A stretch of 64,000 bases of DNA from Shewanella schlegeliana (lineage in GTDB: Bacteria > Pseudomonadota > Gammaproteobacteria > Enterobacterales > Shewanellaceae), in the NCBI RefSeq assembly GCF_016765635.1, contig NZ_JAESVD010000002.1:434001-498000 (forward strand). Direction: 5' to 3'. Under the pieces are notes generated by a model that did no database searches, was not told the DNA's origin, and was given only the letters and a program-made list of their open reading frames with translations. Position 1 is the stretch's first letter; every line of letters starts with the position of its first letter. Shown here piece after piece: positions 8,265 through 18,500 of this stretch. The position numbers were made by a program, and so were the translations under genes.

Positions 8265-10292
8265 ATGAAAATATTTGTTAACTTAATTTGCACTCTTTTT
8301 ACGCTTTGTGCTCTTTGCTTATTGGGGCTATCGTTGCCATTACATGCCGCCGAGCCCTATGAGAATCATAGTATAATCTTCGGCGTTCACTCTAAAACCG
8401 CACCACTTGAGTGGCGTAACAATGGTGTCGACCAAGGCTTTAACCTTGAACTGATGGACCGCATCGGTCAGCTTATGGGTAAGCGCATCATTATCCGCCG
8501 TAAGAGCTTCCAGCAACTTTTAAAAGACGTGCACGACCGTGACTCACTCATTGATGTCATCGCCGTAGTCAGCCCTATTTCCATCGACCGTGAGCTGAGC
8601 CAGTCTGACCCCATCTATGCCACCCACGCCAAGGCCTATACCTTACAGGGTAAGTCCTTTATCAACGGCTGGAACGATCTAGCGGGCAAACGCGTCGCCA
8701 TCAAGAAAGGTGCCTTTGTCGATGTTTATATCTCAGGTAAAGAGCAGGATTTTACCCGCGTCGATGTCGACCTCTATGAAACTGGCTTTCAGCAGCTGAT
8801 TAAAGGGGAAGTCGATGTGGTGATCGCCGAGAACTTCGTTGCCAGACGCCTAATGCCGCTGTATCCCTCAATCCGTAGCTCCAGCGATCCGCTGATCTAC
8901 GGCGCATTTAACTTTGTCAGCAACTATAAGAATGCTGAGATGATGGCGCAGATCAACGATGCCCTGAGACAACTTAAGCTCTCGGGTGAATATGACCATC
9001 TGGTCAATAAGTGGTTTGGTACTGGTCGCGAGAAGGTTGACCTTAACTCTGCGCAGAAAAGAATGCTGTCGCTGGCTATTTTTGTCAGTCTAATCTCCGC
9101 CGTGGGTATGCTGTTAACAGGCTTTATCAGCCTGAGTCTGCGCAAACGATCCAAGGCGCTTAAGGTGGAATTGGCTCATAGAGAAAAAGCCGAACGAGCC
9201 ATCTCTAGCCTGTCCAAGCAGTTCCAGTCGGTACTCAACGGTATTCCTCACGGTGTCACCCTGTTCAACCGTGATCTTGAGTGTCTGTGGAGCAATGACA
9301 ATAATAACGACCTGCTAACCAATCCCGAGTTTCACTATATTGATGGGGAGACCTTTAACTTAGGCAATGCGCTCTGTGATGCCCTAGTCGAGCAAAAATC
9401 GCAAAAAGCCGATATGCAGATTAACAATCAGTATTGGCAGCTACAGCTTCATCCTATTAGTAAGCAACAGGTGGTGATATTGCTAGAAGAGGCTACCGAG
9501 CAACATAGATTGCGTCAGGCTAACGATGAAGCCAGTCGACTCGCCTCATTAGGCGAGCTATCGGCAGGCATTGCCCATGAGATCAATAATCCCACCGGCA
9601 TTATCATTCACTCAATCGCCTTTATCAGCGATGCCCTAAAAGATCTATCTGAAGCGAGCAGTCATTACCAGAAACAGAACCCATTTTGGACAGTGGCAGG
9701 ACTACCACCGGATCAGGCCATGGGTGAATTAGACTTAAGCAGCCACTCGATAGAGGAAGGCGCTCAACGCATTAGCCGTATCGTTAACGATCTTAAACGC
9801 TACGCGCTGCCGACCTTGGCCAACGAATATCGAGCGATTAGCCTCAATGAAGTGGTTGAAGTATCACTGCGCCTCACCGCCAACCAGACCAAGATATTTA
9901 ATGTCACAACTGAGCTGCTGACTCCGAGCCCTATTGTGATGGGCGATGCGCAGCAGTTGCATCAGGTGCTGATCAATCTGATCCAAAATGCCTGCCATGC
10001 AATAAGGCAAGATGCCGACTGCTATGAGTGCAAGGAACACATCAATATTAAAACCTGTGTCGAAGACAAACATATCTGTCTAATCGTCAGCGATAAAGGC
10101 ACAGGTATGGATAGCGCCACACTACAGCGTATTACCGAGCCTTTCTTTACCACCCGCCGCTCAAGTGGTGGCACTGGACTGGGGCTTTCTGTGTGCAGTC
10201 GCATCATTAAAGAGCATAAAGCCGACATGCAGATCACCTCACGCCTTGGTAAAGGCACAGTGATAAAAATTCGCTTTCCGTTGGAGTATTAA
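8265..10292 (+). CDS. Sensor histidine kinase with periplasmic solute-binding domain
   Basis: This is a 675-residue membrane kinase. A signal peptide (about 1-29) precedes a bacterial solute-binding domain of the SBP_bac_3 type (about 35-255). One membrane helix follows (about 268-293), then a short coiled coil and a degenerate PAS-like segment (about 310-410). The HisKA box LGELSAGIAHEINNPTG places the phosphorylated histidine at residue 438. The ATPase domain has an N-box (LINLIQNACHAI), VSDKGTGMD and FFTTRRSSGGTGLGLS. The solute-binding domain suggests direct sensing of a small periplasmic ligand such as an amino or carboxylic acid. Its partner is the response regulator that follows. Location opposite fccA suggests control of fumarate respiration, which is not proven. 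Confidence 0.9.
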   Translation: MKIFVNLICTLFTLCALCLLGLSLPLHAAEPYENHSIIFGVHSKTAPLEWRNNGVDQGFNLELMDRIGQLMGKRIIIRRKSFQQLLKDVHDRDSLIDVIAVVSPISIDRELSQSDPIYATHAKAYTLQGKSFINGWNDLAGKRVAIKKGAFVDVYISGKEQDFTRVDVDLYETGFQQLIKGEVDVVIAENFVARRLMPLYPSIRSSSDPLIYGAFNFVSNYKNAEMMAQINDALRQLKLSGEYDHLVNKWFGTGREKVDLNSAQKRMLSLAIFVSLISAVGMLLTGFISLSLRKRSKALKVELAHREKAERAISSLSKQFQSVLNGIPHGVTLFNRDLECLWSNDNNNDLLTNPEFHYIDGETFNLGNALCDALVEQKSQKADMQINNQYWQLQLHPISKQQVVILLEEATEQHRLRQANDEASRLASLGELSAGIAHEINNPTGIIIHSIAFISDALKDLSEASSHYQKQNPFWTVAGLPPDQAMGELDLSSHSIEEGAQRISRIVNDLKRYALPTLANEYRAISLNEVVEVSLRLTANQTKIFNVTTELLTPSPIVMGDAQQLHQVLINLIQNACHAIRQDADCYECKEHINIKTCVEDKHICLIVSDKGTGMDSATLQRITEPFFTTRRSSGGTGLGLSVCSRIIKEHKADMQITSRLGKGTVIKIRFPLEY

Positions 10293-10295
10293 TCT

Positions 10296-10340
10296 TGTGA
10301 CTGAAAGTACTGTCACTAAAAGTGCTGTGACTAAGAATGC
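10296..10340 (+). repeat. Three 15-bp tandem repeats between kinase and regulator
   Basis: TGTGACTGAAAGTAC, TGTCACTAAAAGTGC and TGTGACTAAGAATGC follow each other without a gap, starting three bases after the kinase stop codon. They could encode part of a 25-codon peptide from a GTG at 10298, in a different frame from the kinase. An operator role or replication slippage are alternatives. Confidence 0.6.
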
Positions 10341-10450
10341 GCTGATTCACAAGCCAAGGTCATTCACTCATTAACTTGAATGACATGCTCTGGAATTAAA
10401 AGCCTCAGAGGCTCTGAACTGAACAGATATTTATTAGGATTGCTATTATC

Positions 10451-11833
10451 ATGAAACTTGCTAGAAATATTCTCCTCGTTGACGATGAAGCCACTTGGTT
10501 AAGAACACTCTCTATTACCCTTAATCGCCTCGTGCCTGAAGCGACTATCGATACTTGTGTCGATAGCCGTCAAGTGATGAGTCGGTTACAGACGGGTGAC
10601 TATGCCTTAGTGCTACTCGATCTCACCATGCCGTTTCACTCCGGTGAAGATCTACTGGAGATGATCCGCAAAGAGTTTCCTAAGACCCGCGTCATCATAG
10701 TGACTGGTGTCAACGAGGTCGATACCGCGGTGCGCTGTATCAAGAACGGGGCCTATGACTACTTTATCAAGACAGACAAGGTCGATGATCTGGCTCGCAC
10801 CGTGCGCCGTGCGCTTGAAGTCGTCGGTCTTGAACGTAACTATCTGCGCATCAAAGAGAGCTTTTTGAGCCGCACCTTAAATCGTCCCGATGTGTTTAAT
10901 AACATCCTCACCTGCGAGCCTGCGCTACTGGATCAGTTTCGCTATCTGGAGGCGGTGGCATTAAGCCCAGAACCAATCCTGATCCAAGGTGAAAGCGGCA
11001 CAGGTAAAGACGAGTTTGCCAAGTCTTGCCATCAGCTTATCTGCGCCGATGCCCCCTTTGTTAACGTAAATTTGGCCGGGATCAGCACTTCGGCATTTGA
11101 GCTACAGTTATTTGGCCAGCTTCACACTGGCGAAGATGGGCAGATCAGCGCCCAAGCCGGGGTACTGCATCAGGTGCAGTCAGGACTACTGTATCTGAAT
11201 GAAATTGGCGACCTGCCCATTGAAGCCCAAGCTAAGCTTGTGGATGTGATAGAGCATAAGCAGTATTACCCAATCGGCAGCGACAGAGCCTATCCCGTGC
11301 TGTGCAAAATCATCACCTCGACTCAGCACGATCTATTGGCTCTAAATCAGGCAGGCAAATTTAGAAGCGATCTACTCTATCGCCTGCGCTCACACACCAT
11401 CAAGCTACCACCGCTAAGGCAGCGCAAGCTAGATCTGTCTATGCTGATCAACCACTTCATTACCCTTGCCGCCAAAGAGATGGGACTGTCCGAGCCACAA
11501 CAGCCTGCCTCCCTTGCCCAGCAGCTCAGCGAATATGATTTCCCTGGCAACCTGCATGAACTTAAGGGGATGGTGTTTGACGCCGTGAGTCGCAGTGACG
11601 GTATCCTGCTGAATATCACCCCCTTTATGGAGGCGATAAACCAGAGTAAACCAGATAATAGCAGTGACAGCGACCAGCTTATCTTCCCCAAGAGTCTGCC
11701 GACCTTAGCGCAGATGAGTGACGCGCTCATTCAAGAGGCGATGAATCGCACCGCCAATAACCAAACCGCTGCGGCGCAGATGCTTGGCATAAGTCAGAGT
11801 GCTTTGAGCCGACGAATCACCAAAGAAAAATAA
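10451..11833 (+). CDS. NtrC-type response regulator with degenerate AAA+ domain
   Basis: This 460-residue regulator has a receiver domain (about 6-120, phosphoacceptor D57 in LLDLTMP), an AAA+ domain (about 150-390) and a C-terminal Fis-type helix-turn-helix ending near QMLGISQSALSRRI. Walker A is intact (GESGTGKDEF, from G180). The GAFTGA loop that contacts sigma-54 is missing; the region reads LFGQLHTGEDGQISAQAG. Walker B has Asn in place of the first acidic residue (LYLNEIGDLP, N250), and the sensor segment ATNR is replaced by STQH. It is therefore unlikely to activate sigma-54 promoters and probably acts by DNA binding. It follows the sensor kinase by 158 bp and is presumed to be its partner. 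Confidence 0.88.
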   Translation: MKLARNILLVDDEATWLRTLSITLNRLVPEATIDTCVDSRQVMSRLQTGDYALVLLDLTMPFHSGEDLLEMIRKEFPKTRVIIVTGVNEVDTAVRCIKNGAYDYFIKTDKVDDLARTVRRALEVVGLERNYLRIKESFLSRTLNRPDVFNNILTCEPALLDQFRYLEAVALSPEPILIQGESGTGKDEFAKSCHQLICADAPFVNVNLAGISTSAFELQLFGQLHTGEDGQISAQAGVLHQVQSGLLYLNEIGDLPIEAQAKLVDVIEHKQYYPIGSDRAYPVLCKIITSTQHDLLALNQAGKFRSDLLYRLRSHTIKLPPLRQRKLDLSMLINHFITLAAKEMGLSEPQQPASLAQQLSEYDFPGNLHELKGMVFDAVSRSDGILLNITPFMEAINQSKPDNSSDSDQLIFPKSLPTLAQMSDALIQEAMNRTANNQTAAAQMLGISQSALSRRITKEK

Positions 11834-11852
11834 GAGACAAGAGCTAGAAAAC

Positions 11853-11882
11853 AAAAATGCCAGCAAGTTGCTGGCATTTTTT
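11853..11882. terminator. Bidirectional terminator
   Basis: aaaaatgccagcaa and its complement form a 13-14 bp stem with A/T runs on both sides. It separates the plus-strand regulator gene from the convergent symporter gene and can serve both. Confidence 0.85.
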
Positions 11883-11920
11883 ATCTTCAAACCGTAAGTG
11901 TGAGTCTGCTGCCGCTAGGC

Positions 11921-13189
11921 TTAAACTTGGGCCTGTACTTGTGTTTGAGCAGGTGCCAACTTAGCGTCTGCATCCTTTTCGGTTTCATTAACTATGGTCA
12001 GTACCGCAGTGTCACCCACTACGTTACACGAGGTCAGTACCATATCGATTAAGCGGTCTAGAGCAGCCACAATTGCGAACGCTTCGATAGGTAATCCCAT
12101 CTGATGAATAAGCACACCAATCATCACCATACCGCCACCTGGTACGCCACCAGCGCCTACAGACAGCAGGAAGATGCTAAATAGCAATGCAGGTAGCTGC
12201 TCCATCGAAATTGGGGCGCCAAATGCATTGGCCACGAAGAAGATAGCGATAGTGATATAAATTGATACGCCGCCCATGTTCATGGTCGCGCCGAGCGGTA
12301 CACCAAAGCCAGCAACAGAGCGATTAACCCCTAGCTTTTCGGTTAGCGTACGCATAGTCACTGGAATGGTCGCATTAGAACTCGCAGTCGACAGTGAAAA
12401 TAAAATCTGTTCGCGAGTCTTAGCGCGGAACTCTTTTGCTGAAGTTTGAGTAAACAGACCGACTGCAAATGGGTAGACCACAAAAATCCACAGCAGTAAT
12501 AGGCCGATGATCAACACTAAGTATTCAACCACACTGCCAAAAATTGCCGCTTCCAGTGTCGCGCCAAGCTTTAGCATCAAAGCAAAGACACCGATAGGCG
12601 CGAGTTGCATCACCACACTGATCAACTTCATCATGATCTTGTTCGCCACTTGGAAGCCACTTACCGCGCTTTGCGCCGCTTCGCCAAGAGACTTAATTAC
12701 GCCACCAAGTAGTAGCGCCATAAAGATAACTTGTAGCATGTTACCCGAACCAAATGCGCTAATCGGGTTGCTCGGTACGATACTGACAATCAAATCGACA
12801 AGATTTGGTAACTCTGTCGCGACGATATCAACCCCACCACCGCTAGACATATCCACGCCCTTGCCTGGTGCAAGCAGCAATGCTACGCCTAATGCCGCGA
12901 AAATAGCCACTAAGGTGTTGATAATGTAGAAGCCGAATGTCTTTCCGCCTAGGCGACCGAAGCTATTGAGATCTTTAAGCTCGCACACGCCACAAACGAT
13001 ACTAACGAAGACTAAAGGTACTACGAGCATCATGATCATATTGACGAACATAGTGCCAGCGCCTGAGGCTAGCTCGACAATGGTGCCAGAGAAGAAACCG
13101 ATATCTGCGAGGAAGTATTGAATAATAGAGCCCAAAATAAGCCCTGAAAAAAGACCGATAAAGATCCGGGTCGAAAGTGATTTTGTCAT
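11921..13189 (-). CDS. DAACS-family symporter with atypical binding site
   Basis: This 422-residue membrane protein belongs to the dicarboxylate/amino acid:cation symporter family (GltP/DctA fold). The serine-rich hairpin LSTASSNATIPVT and the C-terminal SCNVVGD segment are clear. Two usually conserved residues are changed. The NMDGT motif reads NMGGV, losing the aspartate that in GltPh helps form a sodium site. Leu385 stands where GltPh has the arginine (R397) that binds an acidic side chain. A neutral amino acid substrate is therefore more likely than glutamate or a dicarboxylate. It is a single gene convergent with the response regulator. A role in fumarate uptake for the neighbouring fccA should not be assumed. 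Confidence 0.85.
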   Translation of the reverse strand: MTKSLSTRIFIGLFSGLILGSIIQYFLADIGFFSGTIVELASGAGTMFVNMIMMLVVPLVFVSIVCGVCELKDLNSFGRLGGKTFGFYIINTLVAIFAALGVALLLAPGKGVDMSSGGGVDIVATELPNLVDLIVSIVPSNPISAFGSGNMLQVIFMALLLGGVIKSLGEAAQSAVSGFQVANKIMMKLISVVMQLAPIGVFALMLKLGATLEAAIFGSVVEYLVLIIGLLLLWIFVVYPFAVGLFTQTSAKEFRAKTREQILFSLSTASSNATIPVTMRTLTEKLGVNRSVAGFGVPLGATMNMGGVSIYITIAIFFVANAFGAPISMEQLPALLFSIFLLSVGAGGVPGGGMVMIGVLIHQMGLPIEAFAIVAALDRLIDMVLTSCNVVGDTAVLTIVNETEKDADAKLAPAQTQVQAQV

Positions 13190-13588
13190 TTGCTTGCCTT
13201 ATTGGGACATGTCTTAGCGCATGCCTTCTATTGCCTTCAATCTTGATGAAAACTTGATTTTCATCTCGTTGTGGCAGGGATAGTGAAACATGCTGGCAAG
13301 AATTTCAATCTAAAAGGGAGAAATAGTTTTTGAAACAGCTTGATAACCCCCTAAAGGCAGACATCGCAAACATCTGTTTTAATTAGAATAAAAACCATAA
13401 ACCACAAAGCGACATTAGGCACAACTTTTACACTGGCAACATTTCGATATCATTTTAAGTACGAAAACTTAAAAACTACACAGTTAATTACGCCAAACAT
13501 AGTCAACACAACAGATGATTAATCTAACAATTACACCTTGAAAAGAGATAACCGTTACCAGCAAGCAAATACACCGATTAATGCTCAT
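13190..13588. other. Intergenic region upstream of the symporter
   Basis: No open frame with support was found in this stretch. It should hold the promoter of the minus-strand symporter gene, but no operator was recognised. It ends at the terminator serving the condensin-like operon. Confidence 0.6.
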
Positions 13589-13619
13589 AAAAAAAGCACC
13601 TTTAAAAGGTGCTTTTTTT
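13589..13619 (-). terminator. Terminator of the condensin-like operon
   Basis: aaaaaaagcacctt and its complement form a 14-bp stem, with T-runs on either strand. It lies about 65 bases beyond the stop of the last gene of the SMC operon. Confidence 0.85.
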
Positions 13620-13682
13620 GTATCATTTACAGATCTGGCCGCCATAAGTTAAAACCTGTTAGCTCACGCTAAACACAGGTTA

Positions 13683-14903
13683 TTACGCCAACCACAGCTC
13701 CACATCTTTGATGATAAAGTTACCACTGTATACGGGGTCTGGCTCACCGATATGCTCAAGCTCGAAGTAACTGCGATGCTCCTCTGGCAGCCCCTCATAG
13801 CCACAGATCACCTGATACAGCCATGACTCTCTGTCCCAAGGTAACTGCTGCTCGTCAAGGTACTCCAGCGCCGACTGACTCTTGCCCGAGTCGATAACCG
13901 CGCAGAAATAACCATCTACCGCCAACTTAAGCGGGTTATCTGGGATATCGAAATCTTCCGCTTGGGTAAGGTCGACTGAAACATCTTGCTCACGCAGCGC
14001 TCCAACATCATTTAAGCGGTCGATACGCTTAATGTTAGAGACAATCTCAAGCAGCTCTGGCTCTAAGCTGTGGTTATGCACGTCAACAGCCGCCGGAGCC
14101 AGCAGTGGCTCGGCAATATTAAACAGTGCCGGAAGCTGCTTGTGGCTAACATGATCTGCAGGCTTGTAGTCTGGATGCAGATCGGTATAAAGCAACCAGC
14201 CTTTTAGCAAACGAGTACGGCCACGAATTTGACGGAAACGGCCAAGTAGCTCAAGCAGACGCGCCTGCACCACACTCAGCTCCTGAGTACAATCACTCAA
14301 GGTTTCCTGTAGCGTGGTTACCAGCAGCTTTCTTAACTCGCGAATATCACCGGCTATCTCACCGAGTTCGCTAAACTGGAAAATCTCAAGGCCGTTTAAT
14401 AGCTCTGTGACTTGGCTCTGGGCCAACTCGTTCTCACGGATTTTAGCGTTGATGCTGCCCACATAACCAAACTCGTTATTGATACGGCTCCACAGCACAC
14501 GAATCGAGTAACGCAGGCCATCGGCGAAGCTATACACATGCTCACTCAAATCGGCAAGATAAGCCTCTGAGGCACTGAAATCCACATTATGACGCGCCTC
14601 TTTATAGTGGTCGGCCAAGGTCTTGATGGTGGCCAGTGACGAGCCTACATTGGAATCTATCTGGCGGTTACGCTCATCGCTCAAGGCTTCTTCCAGCAAA
14701 GCACGTACCGAGCGCTTAAGACGTAGCTCCTGCTCTGGCTCTGGTCGCCATAAAATATCGCTCTTTTGCAGCTTATCGATGGCAGAGGCGTTGCTCTCAT
14801 CGATTGAAACTGAGCCGGACAAGTAAACGTCCATCACCAGCTCAGCATGACGCCCTAACTGCTTGAGCAGCTTAACGCCTGCTTGATGCAAGTTACTGCT
14901 CAT
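13683..14903 (-). CDS. Kleisin-like subunit of SMC complex (MksF/JetA-like)
   Basis: This 406-residue protein is the third gene of a tight minus-strand operon with a MukE-like protein and a large SMC-like ATPase. It is mostly helical and acidic. The N-terminal region (about 1-80) looks like a winged helix, a long helical middle follows (about 100-240, QETLSDCTQELSVVQARLLE), and the C-terminal part (about 320-406) may form another small domain. This layout fits the kleisin of MukF, MksF or JetA complexes, which bridges the ATPase heads. The call rests on gene context and helical character rather than a diagnostic motif. It starts one base after the preceding stop codon. Confidence 0.6.
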   Translation of the reverse strand: MSSNLHQAGVKLLKQLGRHAELVMDVYLSGSVSIDESNASAIDKLQKSDILWRPEPEQELRLKRSVRALLEEALSDERNRQIDSNVGSSLATIKTLADHYKEARHNVDFSASEAYLADLSEHVYSFADGLRYSIRVLWSRINNEFGYVGSINAKIRENELAQSQVTELLNGLEIFQFSELGEIAGDIRELRKLLVTTLQETLSDCTQELSVVQARLLELLGRFRQIRGRTRLLKGWLLYTDLHPDYKPADHVSHKQLPALFNIAEPLLAPAAVDVHNHSLEPELLEIVSNIKRIDRLNDVGALREQDVSVDLTQAEDFDIPDNPLKLAVDGYFCAVIDSGKSQSALEYLDEQQLPWDRESWLYQVICGYEGLPEEHRSYFELEHIGEPDPVYSGNFIIKDVELWLA

Positions 14904-14904
14904 A

Positions 14905-15558
14905 TTAGATCAGATCCCTTTGGGTTGCGGTCTCAGCCTGGGCTTCAAGGCTTAAGCCTTCGGTCTCGTCGATAAAGCGGATCACCTCATACAGATAATC
15001 CAGCTTACCGGTGGCGATATAGATCTGCTTCTCGCTATTCGGGCGAGTCAGATATCCCAGCTCCACCAAGCGTTTAAACACCAGTTTTATCTGGGCATCC
15101 ACGTTAGTACTGGTAGAGCCAAATAGGCGGTAATGACTGATCTTAGCCAGCTGCTCACGAAACGCAGGGGTATCTTCGATACGGGTTTGCAGCTCGGTTA
15201 AACGCACGGCAACGCCTTCAGATAACGGTGCATCTTGGCCACTGCCCTCTTGCACCAATACCAGCCACTCCACCAGCGGAATAAGCGCATTACAGATATC
15301 TTTAAACTGTGATGAGATCACCTTGCGCTCACTATCGCCTAGCTGCTGATAGCCGCAGAAGAACACTTCACCTTCACCTGCCGAACCTATGGTGCGGTTG
15401 ATCTGATTCAGATACTGCTCAACATGATCACGCGTCGATGGGCTCTTTAGTGCACGCCAGCCATCTTCGTCTGTGGTGCGACAGATAAACTCACCTTTGA
15501 GCAAACGTTCAATAAGGGCGCTAGTACCAACGATGGTGGTTTCGGTTGCTTGGCTCAT
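14905..15558 (-). CDS. MksE/MukE-like condensin subunit
   Basis: This 217-residue soluble protein is encoded between a large SMC-like ATPase and a kleisin-like protein. The N-terminal IERLLKGEFICRTTDEDGWRAL and the later FKRLVELGYLTRPNSEKQIYI look like the tandem winged-helix (KITE) fold of MukE, MksE and JetB, which bind the kleisin and DNA. The ATG overlaps the SMC stop codon by one base (TAATG at 15558), so synthesis is probably coupled. The family assignment is reasonably secure from size, context and sequence style, but needs a profile search to separate MksE from JetB. Confidence 0.7.
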   Translation of the reverse strand: MSQATETTIVGTSALIERLLKGEFICRTTDEDGWRALKSPSTRDHVEQYLNQINRTIGSAGEGEVFFCGYQQLGDSERKVISSQFKDICNALIPLVEWLVLVQEGSGQDAPLSEGVAVRLTELQTRIEDTPAFREQLAKISHYRLFGSTSTNVDAQIKLVFKRLVELGYLTRPNSEKQIYIATGKLDYLYEVIRFIDETEGLSLEAQAETATQRDLI

Positions 15559-18500
15559 TACACAGCCTCCTGAGTGCGTCGCTGATTAAGTTTCTCGGCG
15601 ATAGGATTAACTTGAGGCTTAACCACCTGCAGTTTCTTAGTTTGTTTGTTGATGATGTAACGGTTCGAGAACAGGTTTAACACCTCTGACTCTGGGTTCG
15701 GGAACGCACCCAAGACTGAGATATTGTTATTCTCACAGGCATCGAAAATCTTCTTCACGTTACCGTGGTGCAAGGTGCCGAGTTCATCGATCGGCCAGTG
15801 AATGGTTACCTCGGCGCGGCCACGTAGCAAACGGGTAAACGCCAATAGGAACTTACATAAGATCAGGTAAGCCATACCGTGACTCGATGACTCATTAAGC
15901 TGTCTGTCGGTGCGGATAACTAAGTCGCTATTGCCCTCTTTTAGGCGCAGCTCAATTTCAAGCAGCTTAGCGATACCACCAGACAGGGCTGCGCGACCGA
16001 TAATGTCTAACGCGCGGCGCATACTATTAGTGTAATCCTCACCCGGCAAGTCGTTAAAGCCGTCCGCCTTCCAGCGCTTAAATGCCTTCACGAATAGCTC
16101 TAACTCAGGCCAGAACTCTAGCTCACTAATGCGCGAGCGGATCTTAACCGCAGATTCAGATACGCCATCGAGGAACAGCTCTTCACCCACTTCACGGGTA
16201 ATGCGCGCACTTTGCGAGGCGATGCGGCGGTCGATATCGGCCAGTACATCATAGAAGGCCGTCAGATCGACACCGAAAATACGCCCCTGCTCACGCAGCG
16301 CCATAATTGACTGCGGCACCATGACGTTGAGTAACTGCTCAAGCTGTGGCACTAGCTTGCGGTAATCTAGGATGCGGATGCCTTTGTCGTTAACAAAGCT
16401 CGACTCTTCACGGGCGCGCTCCCAAGTCTCAGATAGACCCGAGCCAGACTTGCTGGCGATCACCGAGTCAAAGTGCTCAACATACTGCTTCACCGACCCC
16501 ATTAATGAGTCGCGTTTCAGTAGCTGATCTTCACCTTGGCGCAGACGCTCAGACAGACTGCCCTGAGCATCATCATTACTGGCTGGTAGCTTCAGTTCAC
16601 TGAGTTTACGCATCACGCTGCGCAGCTTAGTTAAGTTTTCTGAGGCCTCAATTTGAACCGCATCAGAGAGCTTACGCTCGCCATCTAACTCGTTGCGTTT
16701 AGCCTTAACTTCGTTGGCCTTGCTCTTAAGCTGCTGCTCCAGATCGAGACTCGCATGCTTAACCTTGCTCAGCTCCGACTGCAGCTTAGGTTTACGCTTA
16801 AGCCAAGTGTGCTGGTACCAGTCTTCATAGCGCAGTACTTCGCTGCGGCGTTGCTCTGCCTTAGAGATATTGCTCTCTAGGGTACGAATTTCTGCCTTAA
16901 GGGCGACAATCTTAGCTTCGTCGACACCGCGAGACTTAAGCTCATTCTTGTACCACTGCTCACAAGCTTTTTGCTCGCTTGCTGCATGCTCACGGCGGCT
17001 TTGAATATTGCTCTTAACTTGATTTAGCTGGCTGTCTAATGCGCCAACCACCTCTTGCCAGTAAGCATTCTTCTCCATGCGCGCTTCGAGCGCCTGCTCT
17101 TTTTGCTCTTCGAGCCACTCTTGTTGCTGGCCTTGAAGCTGCTTAATATCGCTGTCGATACGGGCAAGCTGCTTTTGTGACGCAGCTTTACGCTCGTTTA
17201 GCGCAAGATTTATCTTCTCCTGCTCGGCGCGCTTGTCATCAAACAGGCGACGCAAGTCATCACGGCTATTTTTGTAAGCCGTGCGAGCAAACGTCAGCTC
17301 ACGCAGTAGCTTATCGAGCTCGGTGTTGCTGGCAACTAAGATATCTTCCGCTTCGGCCTGTAGCTCTTTGGCGCTAGACAATGCCTCTTCTGCGGCGGCA
17401 TGTTTAACACGTAGCTCTTGCTCTGAGGCGGCATACTCCGGCGCGTCGATAGCTTTTAAGTCCAGCGTGATACCGTATAGGGCTTCTAAGTTTTCATTGC
17501 TAATGCTTGGGTGCAGATCGCTACGGTGCAGTAACTCTGAGTTAATCACCTTACCTAAGGTGTTTTCCCAGCCACAAGCTTCTTTGCGAAGAAACTCAAG
17601 CAGAGTGTGCGACTGTGGGAACAGCATATGGGTCAGCTCTTCAAGCTCACTCTGGCGCTCGGTTACGCGAATTCCGGCAACACGCAGGCTTTCGTTGGCC
17701 TGGTCGCGCTTGGCTCTGAGCTTGCGCTCCTCGCTCGATAAGCGGTCAACCTTGGCATTACAGGCTTCTTGCTCTTCATCGGCGCGGGAGATGCGCTCAT
17801 CGAATACCGCTAGGGCCAGCTTCTCCTCTTCTGAGTAAGTCACGCTGTCAACGCGCACCTTTAGCTCGGCGGCATTGACCTTAAGCTGATAGGCTTGCTC
17901 GCTAAACTGTGCCTGACCTTTCTCGGTCGACTCACGCCACTGCGCTTCTAGCTCTGCGAGCTCGCTACGGCCAATCTCTCTTTGCTTATCACGGGATTCA
18001 CGTAGGCTATCTTGCTCTTGATGCAGGTTTTCTAGCTCGCGGTTAAGGCCTTCACCAATCTTACTGCGACGGGCATTGTAAGCGGCTTCAATATCTTGAT
18101 GCTTCTCGGTTTGCAGCTTATGACGCTCGCTTAGGTTCTCTAAGCTACCGCGCCAGCTTGGAAGCTGCTCTAGATCTAATTTGGCCTGCTCGATATCGGC
18201 ATCTTGGAAGCTGGCATGCTGATCTTCAATCGAGTCCAGCTCATGCTCGCACTTAGCCACATCGCCCTTGGCGGCAGACAGGTCGAGGTTCAACTCGTCA
18301 CGCTGCTCCTTCCACTCTTCATCGAGTTGGCGAAGCTGGGCATTTAACGCCTTAGACAGGTCTTGATGGTGCTCTTGGCGCTCAATCTCGGTGGTTTCAT
18401 CTTTGCTGTAGCCACGGCGCAGACTGGCAAGGCGTTGCTCGGTGCTCAGCAGTTGGTCAAACTCCTGCTCTAGCTTTTCAAACTCGGGGCGAATTTGCTC

